64,000 nucleotides of DNA from assembly GCF_016859285.1 (NCBI RefSeq), contig NC_053415.1, positions 16,555,001-16,619,000 on the forward strand. The letters are read 5' to 3'. Within the stretch, counting starts at the first letter, position 1, and each line of letters opens with the position of its first letter. Shown piece after piece: positions 49,058-63,280 of this stretch. The DNA comes from Xiphias gladius. Taxonomy: Eukaryota > Chordata > Actinopteri > Istiophoriformes > Xiphiidae. Below the pieces are notes generated by a model that made no database searches, was not told the DNA's origin, and saw nothing but the letters and a program-made list of their open reading frames with translations. Made by a program: the position numbers and the translations under genes.

Positions 49058-51700
49058 AGCCCACAGTATATATAATAAGTCGGTATGTTGGTGCCTGTTA
49101 CTATACATTCTACTTGCATTTTTGCCCACCAGCAAAGTCTATATAGGATGAGGGCATGTCATACACGTATTAATAGCAGTAATGTTAGTTTCAATCGTGA
49201 ATGTGTCCATATTTGTTGTTGGATTTTGAATGAGCTTTGCAGAAGAGTTGTTCTCCCTACAAGGAATGCTCAATCTATTTTACCTTACAGCCTCACTTGT
49301 ACTCGTGTTTATTTCAGAGGAACCGAACATTGCAACAGAACTTTTGTTTGACAACGAAAGGTTACACTTTCTCTATCTGCCCTCCATCTGGATTATTCCT
49401 CATCCGTTTCTGCCTTGCTCTCTGTCTCTGGAATGTCTCACTCCTCTTAGAATAAATATGGGCAGAAGTACTTTGAAAAGTTTCTTTCACTTGCTCACAG
49501 GCTGCACTAAAACAAAGAGCTTTTGTTTACATATTTATAATTTCATCATTTGTTTCAAACACCATTTATGTAACAGGGATCCCCAGTTTAAAGTTAGGAT
49601 TTATCAACAAAGTGAACTCACATGTGATTCCATGTTTGTGTGATACATACTGTATGTTTTCACATGTGCATTTCTGTAATTTGAAGTCACACTTGCATCC
49701 CTACGTGCACGTTTGTGCTAATGTATGCATCCACTTGTGTATGTGGACGTATTTGTGTGTGAATTGCCTGTACACACCCTTAATGGGAACTAGAGAAAAA
49801 TGCATGGAGAAATCATTAATCATTCATATACTTTTGGGACGTACTATGAAAATGCGTGTATGACGAAATAAGTGAACAAATCTCTCTCTTTCTCCACATC
49901 GAGCCTCTCTCAGCTATCCTATGTAACCTCACTGACACCAGCTCAACAGATAACACTGTAAGGGTACTAAATTATTAAGATTTAAAAAAAAAAAATAGTT
50001 GGCCTGTACAAGCCTCATACAGCACTCAACAGTTATGAAGGACACTCCTCAGAAGGCTGTGACTATTAAGAGTTATCTAGGTGATGGACCCTGTTATGAA
50101 GTGCACACAATGCAGACTCCTCTGTTTCCATGGAGACCTATTGTGATCCCCAGCATCCACTGTACTTGCAAACATTCCTCTGAAGCCTTTTTTTTTTTTT
50201 CTCTAAGCAAACATACTTATTGATAGTTGTGAAAAAAAAATTGGCATGAGGGGGTCAAAGGTGATGCCTTCTTCAGTGCTAACATGATGCTGCGCTCCGA
50301 CAACGTCACAGCTGCCTTTTAGATGCCAGCCTGGGCAAACTGTGTCATCACTCCGCCACGCAATAAGGAGTCAGTGGAGAACCGATCTAATTTTAGGTGC
50401 AGCAATATGTAGACCAGGTGTCATGCACATGGCCTAGCTAGCCAGTTTAGTTGTGTATTAATTCAGCAGTGTTGGACTTGGATAGACCTTTGGAGAAGCT
50501 GAACCACTTCATACCAGTGTCCAGTCCCATTCTAGCTTACTTTTTGTTGGCAGCAGTGTCTGCAAAAGCTTTGTTTTCTCTAATTTAAACATGCTGAGAG
50601 CTTTCGATCTTTTCTGTTAATACCAGGACACAATTTTAGACATAAAGAGGGACAAAAATATCTTTTTTTCCCATTAAACTGTTTGGTTAACTGTTATTCA
50701 AATTTATTAACATAAAGTATTCTGTAAACATCTCTCTTGACGCCTCAGGGCCCAGACTCATCTCACCAGGTGTTCGGAAGTGTTATCTGAGCTGACATCC
50801 ATGGGCACAGCAAAGGGAGAAAAATCATTGTTACCGCTTCCAGAAAATGGTATTCATGTTGCATTCAGGCAGTGTGCGGAACTTGCATATCCCAGTGTTG
50901 ATAAAAAAGAATACCAGATGGGTCTATTGCAGTTACTTTTTGTATGCACAAGCACAGGCCTGCTCATTTATTTATGTATTACACGGGAGAAAGCTTTGAG
51001 TTTCACTAAGTTGGAGCTTTTTGGATTCTGTATTTCTGTCCTTTCCCAAAAACGGTGCTCTTTTCACAGCTTCACACCAAAGGAGCATTATCTGATTGTG
51101 CTATGTTCTGTTTCCCAGCAAACTCCCATTCACTGTCTATGTCTATTTTGAGAACCTCCTAATAATGCAGCAGATTCGTGCAAATCAATAAATCTGTGCA
51201 TGTGTCAAAGTGATGCTTATGATCTGAATCAAAGAGGGATGAAATTTGCATCTTGCAACCTCTGAAACCTCTCGGTGGGGGTGTAGGGGGGTGGGGGTTG
51301 TTCAGATATTTCCCACAGTTCCCAAGCAGAGTGGCACCTCATTATGTTGACTACCAGATGTGTGTGTGGCAGTGTGGGGTAGGGGGGAAATAGGGAGGTG
51401 GGAGTGATATAGAAATTTCCGTCTCTGACACACTGACTGCTGGGTAAATTATGCATGAGGAGGTGACTTTTGTGATCAGCACAAGACAAGTAAACACCAT
51501 TAACGAAAAGCCTAATATTTAAAGAAGGATTTGTTCCTTTTCTCTTTAAAAGACCCTATCACCCTGCTCGTAATATGCAGTATAAAATGATTTTGTGCCA
51601 TAGCGATTTATGCCAGCCTCGAAAGGTTGTTAAACTTTACCCTGCGAATAAAAAGCTGAGAAAATTGGTAGTTGTAGCGGCTTAATTGCCCTCCACTTCA
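49058..51700. other. Intergenic, upstream of the CpG-rich promoter
   Basis: No gene recognised. An open frame near 50780-51151 has no similarity I can recall and no splice context. Confidence 0.5.
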
Positions 51701-51709
51701 CTTAACCTA

Positions 51710-52844
51710 TTCAACCCGCCAACGTCCTGTCCCGGAATTTAAATTCAGAAATGCAGATTCGGCCTCTCCCGTAGTGGATGGTGTGTAGCACACGGCCGGG
51801 GCGTGGTCTTTCATAGGGGGTGGGGGCAGGCAGCACGCCGAGAAGTTTTCAAACTGCCGGACAAACAAAAGTGATTTGCCAGGCAGGAAACAGGGAAGTC
51901 GCGTTGGAAGGGGGGCCGCGCTGGACTCTTTCTCTCTGGGACCAGATTAGAGCATATGCCAGATTATAATTGAGAAGAATCCAAGTGTTTGAGTGAAGTA
52001 GCCTTTTTTTTTTTTGGGTCTGTTGAACCGACTTGTCGTAGAATTGCGTATTTGTGCGTATTTCACTGGCTCAGGTGTATCGCCAACTGAGAACCCAGCG
52101 TATGGAGTTACAGCATTGATTGATCAGTCAGATTTTATTGTGCCAGCGCACAAAGCCTCGTCTGCTCCATCTAGAGCGCCCGCCCACCGGGGTTTCTGGG
52201 GAGCGATAGTGGGGGACTGATTACGGTCTACGGGATTTTCCGTGGAGGAAGCCAGAGCCTGCTTTGACTGCGATTTGCTCTCCCATCGGTGAAGGGGAGG
52301 GAAATTAGCGAGGACTTATTCCAGTCTGACTCCATACCGCCGGGACTCCGAGATCCCCTGTATGCATTTAGTCCCCTCTGTCTTTCATTAGGTAGCCTAT
52401 CCGAATTCGCGCAAGTCACGCTGGACTTTTGTCTTTTACCGAGCAGGCTGCGAGTGCGAATCGCCTCCGCAGTCTCGGATGCGTAAACGGGGAGTGGGTT
52501 GGGTCGCCTAGGCGCCTGGCATACCCACAAGTCGTCAGCGACTAAGGCAGATAGGTGAGGGTGAAAGCGAGGGGAAACGCCACCCGTGGTGTTTTTTTTT
52601 TTTTGTTTTAAGCAGGAGGACGCCGGAGAGGTGAGTCGGACACTGGCAAACCGCCGGTCTCCCCGGCTGTGGATTTGGCTCTCAGGACACAACCTGGCCG
52701 CTTTTGTCGCCCGGGATTCTTAGACCTTCATTATCTTCCTCTGTCTGATTCCAGACCAGCGGTTAACTACACTGTCAAACCCGACCAGACATCGCCTCCT
52801 TATCATAAGGGAATATTGGAAGTGAATCTGCGGGGCAACACACA
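51710..52844 (+). promoter_or_regulatory. CpG-rich promoter and 5' leader of the gene starting at 52845
   Basis: CG dinucleotides become frequent from about 51710 (for example 'gcacacggccggggcgtgg') and stay so to about 52870, in contrast with the AT-rich flanks. The stretch includes several upstream ATGs and a possible leader donor (GAGAG|GTGAGTC at about 52630), so the 5' UTR may itself be spliced. Confidence 0.6.
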
Positions 52845-52884
52845 ATGGCAGCCGGTGCGCTCCTTCTGGCTTGTGCGCTGCTTG
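52845..52884 (+). CDS. First coding exon (signal peptide) of an unidentified membrane or secreted protein; partial gene
   Basis: The ATG opens MAAGALLLACALL and the exon ends one base into a glycine codon at the donor CTTG|GTAAGT. This is a short Ala/Leu-rich signal peptide with a phase-1 exit, the usual layout of Ig-superfamily leaders and the same phase as the cd101-like gene. No downstream exon is visible in the remaining 11 kb, so the first intron is long. By position next to a cd101-like gene, an EWI relative (ptgfrn or igsf3) is a reasonable guess, but thirteen residues of leader cannot identify it. The AUG context (CACAATGG) has G at +4 and A at -3. Confidence 0.6.
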
Positions 52885-53110
52885 GTAAGTCATCTGAAGA
52901 AGCTGTCAGCCTGAATTTCTGCTGTGAATGTCCCCTGTCTGTTCAGATTAACGAGGTAAACCAGCATCTGCCGGGTCTCAGTCACAGCACACCTGTATGA
53001 GACGTGAATTTGAACGGGTTAGTTGGGAGAGCAGCCACTAGTCATCATGAGTCAGGTGGAAGTAGGCTACATCAATAATCGCTGCAACAATAACAGATGC
53101 CTGTGAACTG

Positions 53111-53112
<2 letters not shown>

Positions 53113-53163
<51 letters not shown>

Positions 53164-53167
53164 CGTG
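53113..53167. repeat. (GT)n(GC)n compound microsatellite
   Basis: About 40 bases of GT repeat run directly into GCGCGCGCGC. Alternating purine-pyrimidine throughout. Confidence 0.9.
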
Positions 53168-56100
53168 CTGAACTAGGTTAATGTGATATTTGGACTTTAG
53201 TCACAGATTAACCCTGTACAGTCTGACCTCCTGTGTTCAAGGGCTGCTATTGACAACCTGAACTTGTGTGGAATTAACCCACACACATGTATGAATACAC
53301 ACATGGATACAGTACATAGGCACACACACGTCATGGACACACCTGAGCCACACATCTCCAACACCCCCGAGGAATGAAGTCATCCAGTGGGTGTGAAGAC
53401 ACCCAGTACCAGCTTTGCTTTAGAGTTGTACAGTAAGTCATCCCTTCAGGTGAAGCCACTTTGTTCAATTCTCTCTTAACCCTCAATTTATTGGATTTCA
53501 CAGGCAAATACGAGTTCAAACACACACACACACCCGATGACACCCAGTGACACATACAAAGATTCATACAGGCATGATTGCTGACACACACATATACACA
53601 GTACATCCTGCCTGTGAACTGTCCCAAACAAACACCAGATGGCTTTTCTGTTCCTGGATTGGGAGGCCTGTCAGTGCTGCTGGGGGTCAGAGGAGGGAGG
53701 CGGGGGCGGGAGTGGAAGTCGGCCCGCTGGAGGCCCCCACTTAGCCAAGAGGATTACCAGCCTGTGCCTTGCTTCACGTCCCCTTTCAGTGCATCAGATG
53801 TCACTTTCACCGGGACTGGGGGCTGCAAATGAGTTTTCCCAATGAAAGTGCGAGATGTATTGTTCACTGTACAGTAGGGAAGACTGCACACAATCACAAT
53901 ACAGATCTTATCTAAAGTGTAGGCTGGATAACGGAGGGTTTTCATATTACATAATAATTGTGAATCATATGGTTAAAAGGGAAGCAGTTTGAGGTGGTGA
54001 GGAACATTTTGGGTGTTAGGAAAGAGTAGGTTTGGTTTTATGTGGCGTGTGTCTGTGTGGATCATTGGCACAAATCAGAGAGGGTCTCAGGATATTTTCT
54101 AATGCTATTATGATATGTTGCCAGCTCTATTAGTGATACGAAGCTGACAATTCTGCAATATGAGATACGTTGCCTTCCCATTTTTAAGCAAACATTGCAA
54201 AATTCTCTTCCTCTAGCCCTTCAAATGTGAATATTTTCTGGTTTTGAGTCTTTCCTGACAGTAAACAAAATATCTTTGTGGCTTTGGGAACATGTTATGG
54301 GTATTTAACACGATTTACTTAAATTTTATGGATCAAACAATAAATTAGCAGATTTACTGATACTGAAAATAATTAGTTGCAGCCTTAAAATATTCAACTT
54401 TGCATCACAAAAACCAAGAGGAAAACATACCTCTAAAATGACAAAAATTATGTCTCTCAAAAATAAGAACCAATCACATTGTTTTCATTCAGTAGACTAA
54501 ATAGTAAATGTGTCACCTTAATATACTCTAAAACTATTATATCACCCTGGCAAAAGGCTGATCTCTCTCAAGGAAGGATACTGCCATGCTCTAGTAATGC
54601 AATATTGGTGCTAGTGTATTAATTACACATCACAACAGAATGTATGGCAATATATTGCCATATCAATGATTTATCCCTCTTCTACAGACATATACAAGAA
54701 CAAGCATCTGTGTTAAGGGACATGTGCTTGTGTCTGTCTTTTGTATGTGATCAGCTGTATAATTTTGCCACGTGTTTGCACTTTCATTTGTTTGTTAAAA
54801 AGTCATAAAAAAAGAGGTGGACGACAGGTGTGTTAGTTGGTGACTGTATCAGTCATTCTTAAACCCAGATGTGCCACTTACACCATTTTGTAATAGCAAA
54901 TGTTATATCAGGGTTATTTATGCTGCTGAGTTTGCAACCAGGTGTGAGTGAGTGCGCGTGCATGTGCTTATGTGGCACCGTGGTATATGATAAAAAGCGT
55001 ATAAAAGAAGTTGCCCGAAGGAACCAGTGTTTCTTAGCTTTAGAAACAGGATGTCTTAATTTTCTCTCAGAGAGTGAGAAATATGCCATGCATTTGGTGT
55101 GGTGTACCATTGTGTTCTTTTTTTGGGTTATGCTTCCATTTTTATGTAAGCGCGCGTGTGAAACGGGGAGCCGACGTAAAGTGCTCGAGACATCCCAGTT
55201 TATATAACTAAATTGAAAGCGTAATATGTGTGAGACTGGCTGGTTTAACTGTGAAATGCCCGAGTGGTTTCCATTTACTGGGCTGACAGGAGAGCAGTCT
55301 GCAGGCGTCCAGGTTCTGATGAGATGCCACTGGTCCTGTTTATCAGCTGGTCTCAGCGCAGCTTAACATTGCACAAATGGGAAAATCTTAAAGTTTATGT
55401 TTGACAAGATGCACATTCTGCCACTTAAAGTTGCTCATGCGTCTGTCATAATGCGATGGTTCATATATATCTTGATTAGCTCTGCCACCTCAGTAGGACG
55501 GGTGCTGTTTTCAACCCATAGATACCATATCTGAACATGTAATGGATGAATGTGCACGTACGTCCATGAGAGTGGGTTGGTCATGGGGATAGGTAGGAAG
55601 TGATACATTTTTCATAAGCATTGGCCAAAAGTGGGGTGCGGCAGTGGGCGGGCGTCTTATTCAAAAGGAACATAACTTAACCAAAACCCCTACAGTACAT
55701 AACAGTCACACTAACAGCTGCATCTTTGTGTCTCAATATTCAGCAGAAGTCAGATACTAAGGACCATACCAGTGATTTAGCCTGTTTTTCTAATTTGATA
55801 TAAACCATGAATACTATACATCGCTGCCTATAATTTTCTAAACCCTGCTGTAGCATTTCAGTTTTTTAATGCTTTATTCTCCTTCCATCCATTGGTACTC
55901 ATATATATCTCTAGGGTATGAACATGTATTGGCAGAGTTTAAGCATGCCTCATGTAAGCATTCATTTTTTTTATTATTTATCGTTATTTCAAATCAAAGT
56001 GCAGTTAAACTGCATTACCACGCAACAACAATGGAACTTCAGTGAAACTGGAATGAAAAAATACACTGAAGACTTGATATTCATGGAATGCACAACTCGA

Positions 56101-59100
56101 GAGTCCATAGAGAAATAGGTGAAAACCAGTGACTACCTGGAGAGTAAGAAAACTACATTCAAAAAGTTGAAACTCAATATTTCGAAAAAGGGTCAGCAGT
56201 AATATAAAGTATATGTGCTTTTTTGTCAAGCTAGTAAAACATGTGAAAACACTGGTATGATCCTTGAGCATCTGATTTCTCCTCCATCCACCTACATTTC
56301 TTTTCGCTGTGTAGGCGGATGTCTTGTTGTTTCTTAGTGTTTTAGTCAGATTTTTGACGCTGTTTTTGATCAGTTGTTTGAACTCCGAAGAAAAGGTGAA
56401 ACCAGTTATCCTGGCTAAATGCAGTGCTACTGATTGAGAAGAGAAAAGTTTTAAGTGGTTGTAGTAACACCGTCAAACTTTGTGCAGAAAGAGTGTAAAA
56501 CCAGCCCTGCATAATTGCCACAATCAAACAACGTAAAGGTACTTAAGCGCTCATTTCCATTTTAGGCATAATTACTGTGCCATTTTCTTATTCAAATCTT
56601 TTGCACAACATAGGGAGGACAGCACTTATAGCCACTTAAGTACAGATTTGATTGTGCATGTGGTGCTGTGACAATTGTCACAAATGCTTGAGATGGGTTA
56701 GGATTTAAATCATCTCATTTTCCATTTCAGACAAACTCATTAAAATGTGTCTCTGCATAATGTGAAACAAGGTTATAATTAATGGTGAAAGCAATTAGAA
56801 ATCTGGTGTATGGAACAGACTCATCCTGACAACTGCATAGAACTTCCCTAATTGCCATCAAGTTTTTTGATATTATGATGCAAGTTTAAAAACAAGTAAG
56901 ATGCTTTATTGTGTCATCACGTCATACAAAATACTAAAGAAATCATTTAACTAAATGGAAGTTGAAAAGAGGAGAAAAATGGCAATGTTAAAAAAAGTTA
57001 GAGACGTGTCGTAGTTATTTCTGTTGACTTTTCAATATTCAATGGTAATGGGAATGTTGAGGTCAACTCAGAGGCATTTCAAACTTTGTCAGGATTCAAA
57101 GTTTGCAGTGCCACTCCCTGATACCCACCCCAGCCTCTCCTCTGTCCCGAATAAGAATGACAACTGGAAGCCCCCACCCTAAAATGACAGGGATTTTTGT
57201 GTGCGTGGTCAAGCCATGTGTCTTCTTGCTGTACATCTTGAGTCAGCTGTTACCACACTGGGAATACTTTCCATGTGTTTGTAAGCGTCAGCTGACACAC
57301 GGGGGCGGGGGGGTGTCTAGACAGTGAAGCAAAATGCAATAACTCACTGTCTAGCTCTTTGTATAGCTGTTCTATGTAAATGCTACAGAAAAGTTTATTG
57401 TGTGTTCATGTGAAGTTTTGTTTCTCATTGTTTTTGTCTGTTGTCACCAGAAACAGAGGACCTACTTCTCTCTTTTAGGGGGAAATATGGGTTTGTGCAG
57501 GTGTCTGACTGCAGTACTCTTTGGTCCCCTTGTTATTTTCCGTGCCTGCTATGTTCTGTAGTGGCACACAGGCTTGTTTGCATGATAAGCATTAGACCCG
57601 CATCTTTGTGTACACCCATGACAAGACGCCTTTTGTGCCATTGTTTTTTCATATCATAACATCGCTGACTCAACTGACAAAAAAACAAACAATAGAAAAA
57701 GCAGAAAGAAGACTGTCAGCTTGGCTATCACTCACCAACTGTGTGGTAAGGTTTCAGTAAATATTCATTAAAGTTGGGATGCATAATAAAAACACAGGTC
57801 ATCCTCGGGTCGCTGTTCTGCTGTTGGTGAGGACGAGATGTCTTTTAGTCATGGACCAATAGAACTGAATGAGGGATGGTTGATTATGCTAGCATGGGTT
57901 TGTTTTTGTGCTTATGGACAATTCAAATCTTGCTTTACTAGAATGTACTACTAACAGGGCAAGTAATTGCCCTGTAATACGGACTTCACAGTCAGCTACA
58001 GAAACTCACACCCAACTGTCACTGCAGTTTTACTACAGCCCCACTGTCGTCTGTTATCCAGTTCCTTCCTCTCTCTTTCCTCCAAAAGGTAAAAAAGTCA
58101 ATGTGAAGGGATAAAACACCTTTTTCAACATTTGAGACTGAACTGACTGAACTTTATTGCTTGCTGAGCAGTAAATCAAAAACAGTTAGCTGTGGATAAT
58201 CACAGATACTCTTCTCATGCAGTGTCCATTTTTTTTATTTTTATTTTTATTTATTTTTTTAATGATGATCCTCCCCCATGACCCAGATTTGGGCTGTAGT
58301 CTCTCTCCAGTTCACACAGGGAAATGAGTGACGGTGTGAAGTGATACGAAGTTCTTGAGGGAGACTTCCTGCCAATCAGGATAGAGGCTGTAGCAGGATA
58401 CAGAGCAGAGGCAGTGTCTGCTTTGTGTTTGGTTTTGACTCTAGAGCAGCACCTCTGGTTAACTGTCAGGACTGTCCCACATCACATCTCTTTGACAGGA
58501 TTGCGTGGCTGCACCCGCACATCTCAGTGTTTTCGCTATGATTGAGTTGTAGCAGCGGAGGTGAAGCGCGCGTGCGAAAATGTTTTTTGGTTTTTTGTTT
58601 TTTGTTTTTGTTTTTGTTTTTTTTTTTTTGGGCGAGCAAAAATTTTTTTGAGGTCTAAGTACATACACTGCATTTGTGCACCCACTTGGTGACCTCTTAC
58701 ATCCACTGGGTCTTAGCTATTGGCTAGCTACCTGTCAATCATTCTTCCAATTATTCATTCTTAACTGTCCTTTTTTTCCAGAATTAACCTGCATCATCAC
58801 ACGGTTGTATTATAAGTGTTAATTTACTTAAATGTAAGGACATTTTCAGTGATAAAATCACTTACATTTACGCCGTTTCTTTAGGGGAATCTCATCCAAA
58901 TAATATGTAATGTTAATATCTCTTTGAGCGAATCTGTCCCTTGCCTTTGAGATTGACAGCTTTCGCACATCACGGTGGTGCTTAGTAACACCCGCCTCCC
59001 GGTTTTCTTACAATCTTTGTATCAAGGTGGATCTTTCAAATGTTGCTTATTTCACACATATGTGTTTCCTTGTGTATTCCTATCAGATGAGTGCATTTGC

Positions 59101-59999
59101 TGCAATGTTACTATGTGATACTCATGTGAAGTTGCAGGACTGTTTTCCCTTCGGCGAATGATCATCCTGAATCCATGATCAGCATTGCTTGCTTCAGTGT
59201 TGACACCTACCTGGTGCTTATTGTTATAATCATTGTGCTGTCATTATCAGGTAAGCTAAAGTTTAAAGTAGGTAAAGTTTTTCTCATTAGTATGCTTTAC
59301 TCACAGGTGTGTTAATTGGCCTGGATATAGAGCGGCCGTAGCAAAAAATAAGATAATATTAGTGTGTAAAGATATAAGACAGAGCCCTCTCCTCTCAACT
59401 CCTCTCCTATCATTTAAAAAAAAAAAAAATCAGCAGCGGTCATATATCAGCAGCGGCATGACACCCCTGTTAGGTGCATATAGGGGGAAAAATTGCATCT
59501 CTTCACGCCTTAAAACTGTATCTCGTGTTTCTTGATAACACAACAACAACCCTTTAGCTATTCAGTTTGTAAACCGTTAAAGTGTTCTTTAGGGCAAATT
59601 TGCATGGATCTCTTCCTCATCTCACTCACACACTTAAAAGCTACTCCAGCTGCCTCCTCCTCCCCCAGTGAATAGCCTCTGACCTCCCTCCCCCACTCTT
59701 TTCTAAACAATACTATGCCCAACCCACCTCTTCTTCAAAGAGCACTAATTAGAAACTGCCCTCAAGTGATTCAAACCAGATATTTTCATCTCCCTTACAG
59801 TGTCAGAGGAAGAATCTTCGTTTAACAGCTACATTTACCGTGGACTGTTTATGAACACCTTCCTTGACCAATTAAAAGACTAACCCAGCCCCGTTCCCCT
59901 TGGGATTTTGTCTGCTCCTCCCACCTCTGCTGTTCCGTGTCGGGAGTGACGATGACTGGCCAGCGAGAGAATTCCACTTTGCTCCTCCACACACTTACA

Positions 60000-60024
60000 C
60001 ACGCACACACACACACACACGCAC

Positions 60025-60086
<62 letters not shown>
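60000..60086. repeat. (CA)n microsatellite
   Basis: About 86 bases of CA repeat with a few CGCA interruptions in the left third. Confidence 0.95.
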
Positions 60087-60088
<2 letters not shown>

Positions 60089-61028
60089 AAGCACCCACAG
60101 CGCCCAGAGCTGCTGTCCTTCAGCGTAGCCACACTCCTCCACCCGAGCAGATCCCACGCTGGTGGGATACACACCAGGCACTGTAACCATGGTTACCGCT
60201 CCCCACCTGCACACTGCTGATCCGTATTCATAGGTGGTGTGCATGTTCAAAGATGCATGTGTGCCCTTGAATAAATGTCTACATGCATGTTACATTTTTT
60301 TTCCCCTTTTTAAAAATGCTCCCACACAATGATGAAGAACACGTCACTCACTTTGCCATTATGTTTTGTTAATGTGCTTGTTTTCCGCTTTACACCTAAA
60401 ACCAAAGAGATGCATGTGTGTGTTTGTGTGTCTAACTGCTTATGCATAAATACATGAATTTACAAGCGCATGTCTTTTACTGCCTGAAAGGCAAAATGAC
60501 TGACAATGGAAGAAAAAGTCTGTTTGAAGTAGACTAATTAATAGTTAATTAGTTTCCTTTCCAATCTGCAGCTTAATGCACAAACATGGGAAATGATAGC
60601 AAGCTGCCAGTCATACAAAAACTTACCACTGTACATAAAGTAGATACAGCTGTCAGCCTTAATTGTGCACAAGCACAAGATGGATAATGACCGAAAATAA
60701 TGGAGTGTTTTTATAACCTCACTTAATTTTAGAACAATTAATGCAAATGTTCAGTCGACTCTGCTGTAACAGTTGCTTATGACAGGATATAATGGCTTAA
60801 GTTTTTTTTATCTGTGTCTCTGTGAAAGTTTTGTTTGGGGCAGATTAGAGACCACAGTCCTTTGTCATTCACACAGAGTGGGGGATGTGTCTGTTCGGGG
60901 GGAGGGATGAGGGGTCCATTTGCTTGGGATTGGGGGTTGGGGAGATGAGGTTAGTGGGGTAGCAGGTGTCCATATAGAGTTAATGGATCGGGCAAAGGGA
61001 GTAGATGGAGACTCTTAATGTACTAGAG

Positions 61029-61038
61029 GTGTGTGTGT

Positions 61039-61110
<72 letters not shown>
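61029..61110. repeat. (TG)n microsatellite
   Basis: About 82 bases of GT repeat, about 1 kb from and complementary in orientation to the CA array at 60000-60086. Confidence 0.95.
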
Positions 61111-61111
<1 letters not shown>

Positions 61112-63083
61112 TGTGTATGTGTATGTGCTTGTGTGGGCTGATATGAAAGAACCAGTTTGACAACTAGTCTCTGCCCCCATTTTAAACTTTCTGTCTCCCC
61201 CACTGTTATAAACAGCAGATGGGATTATAGCCATATTTTCAATGAAGGACTGATTGTTGCTTTTAAGCACTAAACTAAATACTTCCAATGTGGCATATTA
61301 ATTTAGCAAAACTGCATTTACTCTTTACAATATGAAAAAACCATATCATATACATTTTTATATAGTTATTTTGATATCTGCCATGTCATGTCTCGATATT
61401 GTCCAGATGATGGTGAGAAGTATAGAGTTGTGCAGTGTAGGTTTAAAAAATTGCTCCTTTGTCATTTCAGTGATCAATGAAGCAGAATTTAAAAGCAAGT
61501 TGACAGTAGCATTCATGAGGAAAATGATGGAGAGTGTAATTACTTCTTATATACAGCACTTGGGTTTCTTTAAATGAATCTTTTGATTGATTGCTAACGT
61601 TGTAACTCCTGGGTTGAGTAAAATTCTTGTATTTCTGTACAGTATAATAAAGCATAATATCCTAGCGTTATTTTATGTTGAATAAGTTATATATAATGTG
61701 CTGAGTGTGTGTATCTGTGTGTGTGAATGACCTGGTTGGGCCTGGCATTGCTCGGCCTGTGACTACAGGAGTTAGACAGTCCAATGAGTTGATCTCAAGC
61801 ACTACATTTTTTTACTGTGGCCTTTTGGACAGAGGCAAGAGAGACATTGCTACCCAGCTGCAAAATTTAGGCTTTAATTGTATTTATATGTCAACATATT
61901 GCTGTAGCTGTGCCATATGTGACGATGGTGTAGTAACAGCGTTAGTGCGCCGCACAAGCTTTCCTTATTGACTACTGCTGCACTGCTGCAAAGTAGGAGG
62001 GACATGTAATCATTCCCTAACAAAGCTCTAAAGTAATCATGTTTACCTTCATGTCGAGGGATAGAGCAATAAAGCAACACATAGCATTTGAGGAACAGTA
62101 GCTCTGCAAGACGAGGAGGAGGAGGAAAACAATTTGGCACCACTAATGAGAATTTTGATTGAAAATGTCTACGGAAAATGTTATTTAAAAGGTTGAGAAG
62201 GAATCACTGTAGTGCTGATTATGTGTTTGACATTATCACTCAGGATGAAAAACTAAAAGTCAAAAGCTATTTTACATCATGGTCCAGCAAGAAGGCGAAG
62301 CAGCTGAGGGTGTAGGAGGGAGGATGAGGAGGCAGCTGTTCAGCCCAGAAGGATAGATTACGATCTGCTCTGTGTTGTTGACACTATCGACAAATACTGG
62401 AAGCACCGGAAATGGAAAGAAAATATGAATCAGCCCACTCAGACCAATCACATTTCTGCTCAGCATGTATAGCTCCTACACTTAGTTACATTTATAGTGC
62501 AGTTGCCACAGTACCGTGTGCGGTAACACACTGGCACAAAAGAATGAATTATTGCTGAAACCCCCCATTGCTTTAATCATGGTCTCACCAGCTGTTATGA
62601 GCAACAGCGCAGGTGGGGTCATGACTGTTGTAGCCCAGGGGGCCCATAACTTGGGACTAGTAAGCATGGTGAGAGCAGAGGATAAACATGACCCAGGTGT
62701 GACACAAAGCGGGAGTCCGTAGGCTTGAGACTTGGATCCGAGTCACAAAAATGGAGATGAAAGGCTTGACACGGACTTGACTGCTGAGAGACTTGAATTA
62801 GTTGAGTCTTGAAAGCAAAAGCATGCATGCTTTAAAATCAATGTAAAATCATTCTGTTTATCATCTGAATCTGAATAGCATATCATAAAGACTGGAAACA
62901 GGGAAGCAGTTCTGTTCAACAATAACAAATCTTTTTTTTTTTTTTTACTGTAATTAGTAACTTACTGAAGTCTTGCTGTGACAATGAGGATTGGCCCAAC
63001 TCATAACCCTCTGTAAAAACTACTTGATTTTACATTTCATTTTGGTACAGATAATACAAACAAGATATCAATAGTTAATTAGT

Positions 63084-63280
63084 GAGCTTCAGAGGTGCTT
63101 GTAGCTGGATTTTGCTCCCACCGGACAGAGCCAGGCTAGCTGTAAACTAAGCTAACTGACTGCTGGCTCTAGCCTTATGTTCACCACATTGATGTGAAAG
63201 TGGTATCAGTCTTCTCGTCTAACTCTGGCAGGACAGCGAATAAGCATATTTCCCAAAATGTCGAACTATTTCTTTAAAAA
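63084..63280 (+). mobile_element. MITE-like repeat, copy C
   Basis: It contains 'gacagagccaggctagctgt', 'ctgctggctctagcc', 'gtggtatcagtcttctcgtct' and 'cagcgaataagcatatttcc', and ends 'aaaatgtcgaactatttct'. This is the best preserved right half of the family seen at 32214 and 45161. Confidence 0.55.

Larger units (their letters stand above)
52885..63083 (+). other. Presumed long first intron of the 52.8 kb gene
   Basis: From the donor at 52885 rightward I find no Ig-type or other recognisable exon on the plus strand. It contains several microsatellites and T-rich tracts (about 58229-58260 and 58580-58632). Interpretation as intron rests only on the donor and the lack of exons. Confidence 0.45.

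Noticed and set aside
50780-51151. Plus-strand open frame of 123 codons
   Set aside because: No recognisable domain, no flanking splice sites, and a length within chance for this much sequence.
52014-52220. Upstream open frame in the CpG-rich leader
   Set aside because: Likely an upstream ORF within 5' UTR; no signal peptide, domain or splice continuity, whereas the ATG at 52845 has a leader and a proper donor.
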